The notes beneath the pieces are model-generated. The model worked only from the letters and a program-made list of their open reading frames with translations. It made no database searches and was not told the DNA's origin. Source: Peribacillus frigoritolerans (GTDB lineage: Bacteria > Bacillota > Bacilli > Bacillales > Bacillaceae). From it: a DNA stretch of 64,000 nucleotides. The translations under genes and the position numbers were made by a program. This document shows positions 55,130 through 63,633 of the stretch, in pieces (position 1 is the stretch's first letter; the number at the start of each line of letters is the position of its first letter). The stretch is taken from assembly GCF_004358755.1 (NCBI RefSeq), contig NZ_SMZY01000002.1, positions 1,116,001 to 1,180,000 on the forward strand, read 5' to 3'.

Positions 55130-56271
55130 AAGGCCCTACCCAATATGGAAGTGCGACAAAATCGAGTTTGCAGCACCAAGAAGGCTCTCCAGCAGTAAGG
55201 AAGTGCGTTAAAACTGAGTTTGCAACACAAAGAAGGCTCTCCAGCAGTAAGGAAGTGCGTTAAAACCGAGTTTGCAACACAAAGAAGGCTCTCCAGCAGT
55301 AAGAAAGTGCGCCAAAATCGAGTTTGCAGCACCAAGAAGGCTCTCCAGCAGTAAGGAAGTGCGACAAAACCGAGTTTGGAGTACCAAGAAGGCTCTCCCC
55401 CAGTATGGAAGTGCGACAAAACCGAGTTTGCAGCACCAAGAAGGCTCTCCAGCAGTAAGGAAGTGCGACAAAACCGAGTTTGCAGCACCAAGAAGGCTCT
55501 CCAGCAGTAAGGAAGTGCGACAAAACCGAGTTTGCAGCACCAAGAAGGCTCTACAGCAGTAAGAAAGTGCGACAAAACCGAGTTTGCAGCACCAAGAAGG
55601 CTCTCCAGCAGTAAGGAAGTGCGACAAAATCGAGTTTGCAGCACCAAGAAGGCTCTACAGCAGTAAGGAAGTGTGCCAAAACCGAGTTTGCAGCACCAAG
55701 AAGGCTCTCCAGCAGTAAGGTAGTGCGTTAAAACTGAGTTTGCAACACAAAGAAGGCTCTACAGCAGTAAGGAAGTGCGACAAAACCGAGTTTGCAGCAC
55801 CAAGAAGGCTCTTCAGCAGTAAGGAAGTGCGACAAAACCGAGTTTGCAGCACCAAGAAGGCTCTCCAGCAGTAAGGAAGTGCGACAAAACCGAGTTTGCA
55901 GCACCAAGAAGGCTCTACAGCAGTAAGGAAGTGCGACAAAACCGAGTTTGCAGCACCAAGAAGGCTCTACAGCAGTATGGAAGTGCGACAAAACCGAGTT
56001 TGCAACACCAAGAAGGCTCTCCAGCAGTAAGGAAGTGCGACAAAATCGAGTTTGCAGCACCAAGAAGGCTCTCCCCCAGTATGGAAGTGCGACAAAACCG
56101 AGTTTGCAGCACCAAGAAGGCTCTACAGCAGTAAGGAAGTGCGACAAAACCGAGTTTGCAGCACTAAAAAGGCTCTCCAGCAGTAAGGAAGTGCGACAAA
56201 ACCGAGTTTGCAGCACAAAGAAGGCTCTCCAGCAGTAAGGAAGTGCGACAAAACCGAGTTTGCAGCACAAG
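55130..56271. repeat. Tandem array of 22 units, 52-bp period
   Basis: About 1.14 kb of head-to-tail copies starting AAGGCTCTCCAGCAGTAAGG and continuing AAGTGCGACAAAACCGAGTT then TGCAGCACCAAG. I count 22 units: the first is 51 bp, the others 52 bp, the last partly cut. Variants cluster (units 2, 3 and 12 share GTTAAAACTGAG with CAACACAAAG; units 6 and 19 share CCCCCAGTATGG), pointing to unequal crossover or conversion. Each unit has an imperfect dyad GTGC ... GCAC. No spacers, no flanking cas genes. All frames on one strand are open only because the unit lacks stops; not coding. Confidence 0.95.
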
Positions 56272-56383
56272 AAGTCTTACGCCATCTGAAATAGCGCTGT
56301 ATCTCAAAATTCGAGGAAAAGAGCACGACTGAAAACTTGATGTGCGTCCAATCACTCAACAAAAAGCAACAATCAATGAGAAC

Positions 56384-56440
56384 ATTGCCTACAATAAAAA
56401 CGCATGGACATAGAATCCATGCGTTTTTATTGTAGGCAAT
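56384..56440. terminator. Very long perfect hairpin, bidirectional terminator
   Basis: Two 25-bp perfectly complementary arms (56384-56408 and 56416-56440; core ACGCATGGA / TCCATGCGT) with a 7-nt loop and an internal GTTTTTATTG. An outer AATCAA / TTGATT pair extends it after an internal loop. It lies between the tandem array and the end of the nitroreductase gene; the remaining stretch to 56579 shows no gene. Confidence 0.85.
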
Positions 56441-56579
56441 CTTGATTAGATTATTTTCGAAACTCGGGATTTTTTTGCGGAATCATATAAATTATTAGCG
56501 AAACTGCACTCCTATGATTATTCTGCTTATAACAACAATAATCGACATTCTTTATTGTCCAAAATCAACGAAATTCCTC

Positions 56580-57131
56580 TTAAAATGAAGTCAGTTTTTC
56601 CAATGCATTGGTCCGCTTTCTATCTTTCACATGCTGAGCAGGATCAAAATAGCCAAGCTGCAGAATGCCGACGATTTTTTCGCCGTTTTGAACTCCGATG
56701 GCCCGGCGGAATTTCGGATCATATATGTAATTTGGCGTCTTCCAGACCATCCCCAGTTCTTTTTCCCAGCCAAGCAGCTGCAAGTTTTGAATAAGAGTGC
56801 TTATTGCTGCAAAATCCTCTTCCCAAATTTTCTGGCGGGGATCTTCAGGCATAATGGCAACTAAAAATGCAGGAACATCTGCAAGCTTTAATCTCACTTT
56901 TTCATGAGTTTTTGCCTCACAGCATGCAAGAACAGTCTGAATAAAAGCTTCCCTCCGCTCTTCGCTTACAAACAAGAACCTCCAAGGCTCTCTAATCCCA
57001 TGATTTGGCGCCCAGACAGCGTCATTAAGCAGGGTGACAACATCTTCTTCCTTTACCTCGAGAGGCAGGTAATTTGATTTAATTGAAATTCTTTCCCGAA
57101 TTACAGCCGAAATGGATTGTTGCTGAATCAT
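56580..57131 (-). CDS. Nitroreductase-family flavoprotein
   Basis: 183 residues. FMN-binding start of the family (VIRERISIKSNYLPLEV), the conserved WAPNHGIREPWRFLFVSEE (around residue 40-58) and a C-terminal loop IVGILQLGYFDP. FMN-dependent NAD(P)H reductases of this type reduce nitroaromatics or quinones; the natural substrate is unknown. ATG preceded by GGAGGGTG. Monocistronic; the upstream region has a fur-box-like TGATAACGATTTTCACTATCA (read across 57146-57167), which I note without further support. Confidence 0.85.
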   Translation of the reverse strand: MIQQQSISAVIRERISIKSNYLPLEVKEEDVVTLLNDAVWAPNHGIREPWRFLFVSEERREAFIQTVLACCEAKTHEKVRLKLADVPAFLVAIMPEDPRQKIWEEDFAAISTLIQNLQLLGWEKELGMVWKTPNYIYDPKFRRAIGVQNGEKIVGILQLGYFDPAQHVKDRKRTNALEKLTSF

Positions 57132-57260
57132 CTTTCACCCTCCAATTGATAACGATTTTCACTATCATCTACAAGCAATAGTATCACTCCGTGTTTTTTT
57201 CGTCAATTAATTGAAGGAGAAGAATGATCTTCATTTTGGATGCGCTCTCTGATACAAAAT

Positions 57261-57285
57261 AAAAAAACCCTCCAATTAAGGAAGG
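57261..57285 (-). terminator. Terminator of the pit operon
   Basis: CCTTCC-TTAATT-GGAGGG on the minus strand, followed by seven T, directly after the stop at 57294. Confidence 0.78.
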
Positions 57286-57293
57286 CTTGCTCA

Positions 57294-58292
57294 TTAAAAG
57301 AACAGATTTAAAATATAGTAGGAAATCGCTGCTAATGTAGCAGAAATCGGCAGAGTGATGAACCATGTGATGATCATCGTTTTAGCGGTTCCCCATTTTA
57401 CACCTTTAATTCGGTGGGCAGAACCCACACCAAGTATGGAAGATGAAATAACGTGTGTTGTACTTACTGGCAAGTGAATAATAGAAGCGCCAAAGATAAC
57501 CGCTGCTCCTGTTAAATCAGCTGCTACACCGTTAACTGGGCGAATCTTCATGATCTTACCGCCAACAGTTTTAATGATTTTCCAGCCGCCGACACTCGTT
57601 CCAAGTCCCATGGCAAGGGCACATGAGAATTGAACCCACCATTGAATATCTGTTGAATCTTGAAGATTCCCTGCAATCAGGGCCATCGTGATGATACCCA
57701 TCGCTTTTTGAGCATCATTCGTACCGTGAGTGTAGGATTGCAAAGCAGCAGTTGCCACTTGAATCGCACGGAAATTTCTGTTCGTTTTTGTAAGATTATT
57801 GTTTTTAAAAACGACCTTGAAAATGCTGTAAACAATATAACCGACTATAAATGCCAAGATCGGTGAAATGATTAGGGCCTGAAGGATTTTCAAGAACCCG
57901 GTATAGTTTAATGAACTAAATCCTGCCGCTGCAATCGCTGCACCCGCGATTGAACCAATAATCGCATGGGAAGAACTGCTTGGAATCCCATAATACCAGG
58001 TAATCAAATTCCACGTGATCGCTGCAATAAGTGCAGCTAAGATAACAACAGAACCATTTTGCAGGGTAAACGGATCAACAATATCCTTTGTGATCGTCTT
58101 TGCAACGCCTGTAAATGTCATGGCACCGACGAAGTTCATTACAGATGCAAGAATGATTGCCTGTCTTGGTTTAAGGGCTTTAGTTGATACTGAAGTCGCG
58201 ATTGAATTTGCCGTATCATGAAATCCGTTAATAAAGTCAAATGCCAAAGCAAAAACAACAATAAGAATGGTAAGAATTAATATAGTATCCAT
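57294..58292 (-). CDS. pit: PiT-family inorganic phosphate transporter
   Basis: 332 residues, about 10 spans. Both PiT signature repeats are present: FALAFDFINGFHDTANSIAT at the N-terminus and ALQSYTHGTNDAQKAMGII in the middle, with GIPSSSSHAIIGSIAG and LPVSTTHVISSSILG. Low-affinity phosphate:H+ (metal phosphate) symport is expected. It starts 11 bp after the DUF47 gene, the usual partner in Firmicutes. Confidence 0.95.
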   Translation of the reverse strand: MDTILILTILIVVFALAFDFINGFHDTANSIATSVSTKALKPRQAIILASVMNFVGAMTFTGVAKTITKDIVDPFTLQNGSVVILAALIAAITWNLITWYYGIPSSSSHAIIGSIAGAAIAAAGFSSLNYTGFLKILQALIISPILAFIVGYIVYSIFKVVFKNNNLTKTNRNFRAIQVATAALQSYTHGTNDAQKAMGIITMALIAGNLQDSTDIQWWVQFSCALAMGLGTSVGGWKIIKTVGGKIMKIRPVNGVAADLTGAAVIFGASIIHLPVSTTHVISSSILGVGSAHRIKGVKWGTAKTMIITWFITLPISATLAAISYYILNLFF

Positions 58293-58303
58293 AATATCGC
58301 CTC

Positions 58304-58924
58304 TTACGCGTTCTTCATGATGATAGTCTCAAGTGTGTTCGCAACACCCTGACAGCTATCAGCAATTTCTTCAAGTGTTTCATAGATCTCTTTATATTGA
58401 ATGATTTTAATCGGGTCTTTTTGGGTTGCAAATAAATTTTTCACAGCTGTACGCAGGTAATTATCACAGTTTGACTCAAGTTCTTTTAAACGGATTGCAT
58501 GAGTGCGGATATCGCTCAGCTTTTTATTTGAAAGCAGCTCAATTGATTTAGCGATTTCAATTGTACACTCATTAATTGTGTCAACGAATTTTACCATGTA
58601 GTCAGTCGGCTGTGTAACAGAATACATTTCAAATAATGCCGCAGAATGCTCGATGCCATCCAAAACATCGTCCATAATCATTGCGAGCTGAAGAATGTCT
58701 TCGCGCTCAATCGGAGTAATGAATGCTTTGTTCAGTTCCATGATGATGGTATGAACAAACGTGTCACCCTTTGACTCATAATCCTTAATTGTCTCTGAAA
58801 AAACTTTCAGATCGTTGGCATTTTTGATTTTAAAATCAACAAAATACTGCCCAGTTTCTTTTAAGTTCTCAGATATTTGACTTAACATTTCAGAAAACTT
58901 ATCTTTTCTTCTTTTGATAGCCAT
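58304..58924 (-). CDS. DUF47/PhoU-like regulator of the PiT transporter
   Basis: 206 residues, all-helical, of the DUF47 (YkaA, PhoU-like) family: EDILQLAMIMDDVLDGIEHS and IKIIQYKEIYETLEEIADSC carry the E/DxxxD metal-binding repeats. Genes of this family regularly precede pit and are thought to modulate the transporter. First gene of the pair; the promoter must lie in 58925-59110, which holds no other gene. Confidence 0.92.
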   Translation of the reverse strand: MAIKRRKDKFSEMLSQISENLKETGQYFVDFKIKNANDLKVFSETIKDYESKGDTFVHTIIMELNKAFITPIEREDILQLAMIMDDVLDGIEHSAALFEMYSVTQPTDYMVKFVDTINECTIEIAKSIELLSNKKLSDIRTHAIRLKELESNCDNYLRTAVKNLFATQKDPIKIIQYKEIYETLEEIADSCQGVANTLETIIMKNA

Positions 58925-59120
58925 TGCTTATTCCTCCAAGGAGCGATATATTTTTTATTTTCTCTCTTTATTTGCAACTTAAAAAGTATATACGTTAATG
59001 TCGAATCCGAAAAGACTTTGTCGTTAATTTTAACAATTTCTTTACAAAGTATTAATATAAGTAAAATATTTCTATGGTATTAAATTCTATATAAATTTAC
59101 ACAATCTTAAAAAAACACAA

Positions 59121-59147
59121 AAAAAAAGCGGAAACTCCGCTTTTTTT
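59121..59147. terminator. Terminator of dctP
   Basis: AAAAAAAGCGGA-AAC-TCCGCTTTTTTT, overlapping the dctP stop at 59146. Confidence 0.88.
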
Positions 59148-60408
59148 ACTTAGCAATAGAGATTTTTGCAGGTTCTGCATGTTCAGCAGGAGGATGAAAC
59201 TCATCTTCCATTTTAGATACAACAACCGTTGCCACACCATTTCCAATCAGATTTGTGATCGCACGGGCTTCAGACATAAAACGATCCACCCCGAGCAGTA
59301 AGGCAATGCCTTCAACCGGAATCATCGGGAATGCAGCAAGGGTTGCTGCCAATGTAATAAAGCCGGATCCGGTTACTCCTGCGGCCCCTTTAGATGTCAG
59401 CATCAGAATGCCAAGAAGGGTCAGCTGCTGCCAAATACTGAGGTCGACTCCATATGCCTGGGCAATAAACATGGCTGCCATGGATAAATAAATTGAAGTG
59501 CCATCCAAGTTAAAAGAGTAGCCTGTCGGAATAACAAGTCCGACAACAGATTTAGAGCATCCGTATTTCTCCATTTTCTCCATCATCTTTGGAAGTGCGG
59601 ATTCTGATGAAGATGTTCCGAGAACAAGCAGGATCTCTTCTTTAATATAAGCGATAAATTTGATGATGCTGAATCCATAATATTTTGCAATCGCTCCTAA
59701 TATTAAAATGATAAATAGGAACATCGTGATATAAACAGAACCCATTAATTTACCGAGAGCAACAAGCGAGCCGAGTCCAAATTGCCCAATTGTGTAAGCC
59801 ATCGCGCCGAATGCTGCAAATGGAGAAACTTTCATGATCATGTTGACAACACCGAAGAAGATATCTGTCAGCCTTTCAAACAAAACGACAACCGGTTTTG
59901 CTTTTTCGCCAACCGCTGCCATTGAGATACCAAACAGAACGGCAAAGAATAAGATTGGGAGCAGTTCTCCCTCAGCCATCGCGCCTACTACATTCTCAGG
60001 AATAATGCCGACGATAAAGTCAACGAATCCGTGACTTGTTTCTTCAGCCTGCTCTGTATACTGCGATACATCTCCACCCTCAACTTTATCTGTGTTGAAG
60101 CCGTCACCAGGCTTAACAATACCTACTACGATTATTCCGATTGCAAGTGCAAATGTCGTCACAATTTCAAAATACAGAAGAGCCTTGCCTCCGATTCTTC
60201 CGACCTTTTTCAAGTCACCCATGCTGCCAATACCAATAACCACTGTAAAAAAGATAATTGGCGCAATTACCATTTTAATCATTTTGATAAAAACATCTGC
60301 TAAAACCTTCAGCTCAATTCCGAAGCTTGGAAACAAAAAGCCGACTGCAATCCCTAAAATAATCCCGATAATAACCTGAACCGTCAAATTCTTAAAGTTA
60401 ATTTTCAT
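59146..60408 (-). CDS. dctP: C4-dicarboxylate:cation symporter
   Basis: 420-residue member of the DAACS (GltP/DctA) family. [20 protein letters not shown] is the serine-rich reentrant loop, [18 protein letters not shown] the NLDGT motif, and [20 protein letters not shown] the substrate/cation site. The sequence is very close to B. subtilis DctP (YdbH; NLTVQVI start, KVGGKA-like [14 protein letters not shown]). The dctB-dctS-dctR genes 0.5 kb away presumably control it, although here it is on the opposite strand to dctS/dctR. Imports succinate, fumarate or malate in relatives. Confidence 0.9.
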   Translation of the reverse strand: MKINFKNLTVQVIIGIILGIAVGFLFPSFGIELKVLADVFIKMIKMVIAPIIFFTVVIGIGSMGDLKKVGRIGGKALLYFEIVTTFALAIGIIVVGIVKPGDGFNTDKVEGGDVSQYTEQAEETSHGFVDFIVGIIPENVVGAMAEGELLPILFFAVLFGISMAAVGEKAKPVVVLFERLTDIFFGVVNMIMKVSPFAAFGAMAYTIGQFGLGSLVALGKLMGSVYITMFLFIILILGAIAKYYGFSIIKFIAYIKEEILLVLGTSSSESALPKMMEKMEKYGCSKSVVGLVIPTGYSFNLDGTSIYLSMAAMFIAQAYGVDLSIWQQLTLLGILMLTSKGAAGVTGSGFITLAATLAAFPMIPVEGIALLLGVDRFMSEARAITNLIGNGVATVVVSKMEDEFHPPAEHAEPAKISIAK

Positions 60409-60521
60409 AGTATCCTCCGTTCTATTATTGATAGCGCTTTCAAGAATATCTTTATATTAACTGATAATTTTGACACCACTCCATTTTGGTATTATTGTTC
60501 TTTTTGGTCTTTTTGGTCACA

Positions 60522-60660
60522 CGAAAAGCGGCATCGCCCGTTTAGCTCCGACAGACAGATAAGTCTCAGCCAGTGAAGGCGCTTTTTGCCTTTACTGGCG
60601 GAGCCGTTCTGGCCGAGGGGCTAGGAGGTGGAGCTGGACATCACGAAAAGCGGAACCGAC
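60522..60660. repeat. Dispersed repeat, fullest copy
   Basis: CGAAAAGCGGCATCGCCCG, CCGACAGACAGATAAG, then GCGCTTTTTGCCTTTACTGG, TTCTGGCCGAGGGGCTAGG and GGAGGTGGAGCTGGACATCA, ending in a second CGAAAAGCGGAACCG. Related to 43470-43590 and 23577-23660. A fragment (TTCTGGCCAAGGGAGGCGGA, GCTGGACACCACGAAAAGC) recurs at 60781-60835. Confidence 0.78.
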
Positions 60661-60688
60661 TGTTCAAACCGAGGAGTCAATACCGAAT

Positions 60689-60782
60689 TGATGGGGTTTT
60701 CAATTTAATTGGAGGGATTTGGGAATTAATTCATGGGGTTTTGAAATTAATTCATGGGGTTTCCGAATTAATTGGAGGATTT
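60689..60782. repeat. Short AT-rich tandem repeat
   Basis: Four imperfect copies of a motif like GGGGTTTTGAAATTAATTCAT, with half-unit differences, lying between two fragments of the dispersed repeat in the 512-bp gap between dctP and dctB. Confidence 0.65.
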
Positions 60783-60887
60783 TGTTCTGGCCAAGGGAGG
60801 CGGAGCTGGACACCACGAAAAGCAGAACCAACTGTTCGGCTTTCATCTTCTTTTAAGCCTTGCTCTCTCCGAATACCTCCTAAATAG

Positions 60888-60913
60888 AAAAAACCGCTGC
60901 ACCCTTGCAGCGG
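60888..60913 (-). terminator. Terminator of dctB
   Basis: CCGCTGCA-AGGG-TGCAGCGG type hairpin (arms 60894-60901 and 60906-60913), followed by TTTTTT on the minus strand; the dctB stop is at 60921. Confidence 0.85.
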
Positions 60914-60920
60914 CCAATTT

Positions 60921-61949
60921 TTATCGCTCGTTTCGAATTTCTTCAATCCACTTGTCCCCATATTCAGAGGAATACGCCTCATAAAGCGGCATAAAAACTT
61001 CCTGCCATTTATCTTTTTCAGCTTCACTCAGCTCATGTATTTTCATCTTGGAATTTTGTTTCATTCTTCTCAGCTGTGAGTCGTTCATGTTTTTTGATTC
61101 CTCAAGCATCCACTCTGTCGTTTCATTCATGGCTTTTTGAATTTGAGTTTGCAGTTCGGGTTCCAAGCTGTTCCAGAACTCTTCATTCATTAAAACCGAA
61201 TAGCCTAAATAGCCGTGGTCTGAAACCGTCATGTCTTTTTGCAGCCGATAAAATCCTTTTGAATAGATATTTGAAATCGTGTTTTCCTGTCCGTCAAATT
61301 CATTGCCTTCCAATGCGATGTATACATCATTGAAGGAAGCAGCTTTTGGAATGGCATGGAGAAGTTCAAACTGTTCAGCGATTGTATCACTCGGCATAAT
61401 TCTAAATCGCTGTCCTGAAAAATCCTCAGGATCAATCAATGCGCCGCTGCTGCTTGTCATTTGCTTAAAGCCATTCCCCCATAAAGCAAGGCCCTTAATA
61501 TTTTCACGTTCAAGTTTGCCGAGCAGCCGTTCTCCAATTTCCCCTGTATAAACGTTTTTTACGTGCTGCTCATCCTGAAAAATAAACGGCAAATCAAGCA
61601 CCTGCCATTCAGGGATGACCTTTGTCATTTTCGAATAAGAAGGGGCAATCATTTGCACGTCGCCCTTTTTTAATGCCTGCAGCTCTTTTTCATCTGAATA
61701 CATAATTTCATTCGGAAAAACTTCCACTTTTATTTTTCCATCTGTCCGGTCCGCGACAATCTCAGCAAATTTTTCTGCCGCCAGTCCCTTAGGTGTATTT
61801 TCAGCAACCACATGACTGAACTTAATCACAATTTGGTCATTCAAACCAGTCTGTTCATCGTCATCTTCAATTTCGTGCATAGGATCATGTGAAAAAACTG
61901 CCACCAAAATGAGCACTGTTAATAGACTTGCGCTAATAAACCATTTCAT
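60921..61949 (-). CDS. dctB: C4-dicarboxylate-binding protein (TRAP/DctP-type), sensor accessory
   Basis: About 342 residues: N-terminal membrane anchor (FISASLLTVLILVAVFS) and an extracytoplasmic DctP-fold domain (KFSHVVAENTPKGLAAEKFA; GFKQMTSSSGALIDPEDFSG; EGNEFDGQENTISNIYSKGF). No TRAP permease genes are near; in B. subtilis DctB is thought to present the ligand to DctS rather than to transport. Start at 61949 follows GGTGG. Divergent from dctS, which supports a shared sensing role. Confidence 0.9.
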   Translation of the reverse strand: MKWFISASLLTVLILVAVFSHDPMHEIEDDDEQTGLNDQIVIKFSHVVAENTPKGLAAEKFAEIVADRTDGKIKVEVFPNEIMYSDEKELQALKKGDVQMIAPSYSKMTKVIPEWQVLDLPFIFQDEQHVKNVYTGEIGERLLGKLERENIKGLALWGNGFKQMTSSSGALIDPEDFSGQRFRIMPSDTIAEQFELLHAIPKAASFNDVYIALEGNEFDGQENTISNIYSKGFYRLQKDMTVSDHGYLGYSVLMNEEFWNSLEPELQTQIQKAMNETTEWMLEESKNMNDSQLRRMKQNSKMKIHELSEAEKDKWQEVFMPLYEAYSSEYGDKWIEEIRNER

Positions 61950-62055
61950 ACTATCCACCGTTTCAATCAATTTTTTAGTAGATTCATTGTATCATGACAT
62001 TTTCGCGCATGTTACAATGAAAGATATTTTATTCTTCAGAATAATGAGGAACTAT

Positions 62056-63633
62056 ATGAGACGTATATCAATCTTATGGAAAATTGCAGGCTTAATCTTC
62101 TTTATATTAGGGTTTTCTCTTTTTCTCGCTGGAATTGTTTTAATCGGCAATTACATAAGCGGAAAAGAAGAAGAATTAAAGGCGCGCTCTTTCGTTACAG
62201 CACAAACGATTGCTGAACTTCCTGAAGTGAAAGAAGCACTTCAAAGCAGGGAGAACGACCTTAACAAAGTGATTGACCGCCTAAGAATCATCAACAACGC
62301 AAATTATATTGTCGTTTTAAATATGGATCGAAAACGGCTGACACATCCCGTACATGATAGAATTGGAACCCGCTCACAGGGGAACGATGAAGGGCCTGCC
62401 TTTGCAGAACACTCCTATACATCTAAAGCAAATGGAGAAATCGGGACGGTCATGCGTGCATTTGTCCCTGTAATGAACGACGACCATGAGCAAATTGGAG
62501 TCGTTCTTGCCGGATACAAACTTCCGGTCTTTCTTGAAGTGCTGCAAAGCCTTGCGTTTGAAATTTTTATCACAGCAAGTCTCTCTTTGCTCTTTGGAGG
62601 GTGGGGCGCATGGATACTGGCCCGTCAAATTAAAAGGCAGATGTTTCACCTCGAGCCGCATGAAATTGCCAGACTGCTTGTAGAACGCACTGAAACCTTC
62701 AATGCTATGCACGAAGGTGTAATAGCGATTGATACAAATGAAAAGATTACGATTTTTAATAATAAAGCCATGAAAATGATGCGGATTAACGGTGATGTAA
62801 TCGGCAAATCCATCAGAGAAGTCATTCCTGATACGGCCTTGCCTGAAATTCTCAAGCTTGATCATGCGATTTACAGCAAAGAACTTAATGTCGGCAACCT
62901 CAACATTTTGAGCAACCGGGTCCCAATTAAGGTGAGCGGCGAGACGGTGGGAGCAGTGGCCATCTTTCAGGACCGGACAGAAGTGAAAAAGATGGCAGAA
63001 GAATTAACAGGCGTACGAGCCTTTGTAAACGCTTTACGTGTCCAAAATCATGAATACAATAATAAACTCCATACAATCGCAGGTTTAATACAGTTGGGAA
63101 ACCACGAAAAAGCGCTGCAATTTGTCTTTAAAACGACTGAAGAGCAAGAAGAGCTGATTCAATTTTTGAGTAAAAACATAAGAGATGAGAGTCTTGCCGG
63201 CCTGCTGCTCAGTAAAATACGCCGCGGAACGGAACTTGGAATCAGTGTGAAAATTGACCGTAACAGCCAGTTCAAAAGCTTCCCATCCAATCTTGATCAT
63301 CATGATTTTGTTCTGATTCTTGGAAACTTGATTGAAAATGCGTTTGATTCTTTTAAACACCATCAAGGTCCTTACCCTCATATTTTTATCAGCATCGAAC
63401 AGGAGGCAGAAATACTGACAATTTTAGTCGAGGATAATGGAAGCGGAATAAAAGAAGCGGACCGCCCCCGTATTTTTGAACAGGGCTTTTCTACAAAGGG
63501 AGGCAGTGAGCGGGGAATAGGGCTGCATTTAGTCAATCAGCTTATTCAGCAGGCAAAGGGCACAATCCTAGTGGAGTCTGAAGAAGGAGCAGGAACAAGC
63601 TTTACAGTTACTTTTTTTATGGAGGAGATATGA
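62056..63633 (+). CDS. dctS: Dicarboxylate sensor histidine kinase
   Basis: 525 residues, CitA/DcuS type: a span at about 10-32 (ISILWKIAGLIFFILGFSLF), an extracytoplasmic PASC-like domain, a second span near 175-195 (FEIFITASLSLLFGGWGAWI), a cytoplasmic PAS domain (about 215-325, EGVIAIDTNEKITIFNNKAM), the phospho-acceptor His in RVQNHEYNNKLHTIAGLIQ, and the ATPase (NLIENAFDSF; VEDNGSGIKEADRPRIFEQG; ERGIGLHLVNQL). Start at 62056 (TGAGGA upstream), since the longer frame adds a sequence overlapping dctB. The stop overlaps the dctR start. Confidence 0.93.
   Translation: MRRISILWKIAGLIFFILGFSLFLAGIVLIGNYISGKEEELKARSFVTAQTIAELPEVKEALQSRENDLNKVIDRLRIINNANYIVVLNMDRKRLTHPVHDRIGTRSQGNDEGPAFAEHSYTSKANGEIGTVMRAFVPVMNDDHEQIGVVLAGYKLPVFLEVLQSLAFEIFITASLSLLFGGWGAWILARQIKRQMFHLEPHEIARLLVERTETFNAMHEGVIAIDTNEKITIFNNKAMKMMRINGDVIGKSIREVIPDTALPEILKLDHAIYSKELNVGNLNILSNRVPIKVSGETVGAVAIFQDRTEVKKMAEELTGVRAFVNALRVQNHEYNNKLHTIAGLIQLGNHEKALQFVFKTTEEQEELIQFLSKNIRDESLAGLLLSKIRRGTELGISVKIDRNSQFKSFPSNLDHHDFVLILGNLIENAFDSFKHHQGPYPHIFISIEQEAEILTILVEDNGSGIKEADRPRIFEQGFSTKGGSERGIGLHLVNQLIQQAKGTILVESEEGAGTSFTVTFFMEEI

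Noticed and set aside
55130-56271. Possible CRISPR array
   Set aside because: The whole 52-bp unit is conserved, so there are no unique spacers, and no cas gene is in the window.
55126-56362. Several overlapping reading frames of 60-180 codons in the tandem array (both strands)
   Set aside because: They reflect a stop-free unit whose length (52) is not a multiple of three, so the peptide cycles through frames; no ribosome binding site or non-repeat domain.
57146-57167. Fur-box-like sequence before the nitroreductase gene
   Set aside because: TTGATAACGATTTTCACTATC resembles a Fur site only loosely and nitroreductases are not usual Fur targets; kept as a remark, not a feature.
60573-60887. 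104-codon frame starting MKALFAFTGG
   Set aside because: It lies entirely in dispersed and short tandem repeats; a similar peptide arises in the repeat at 43.5 kb.
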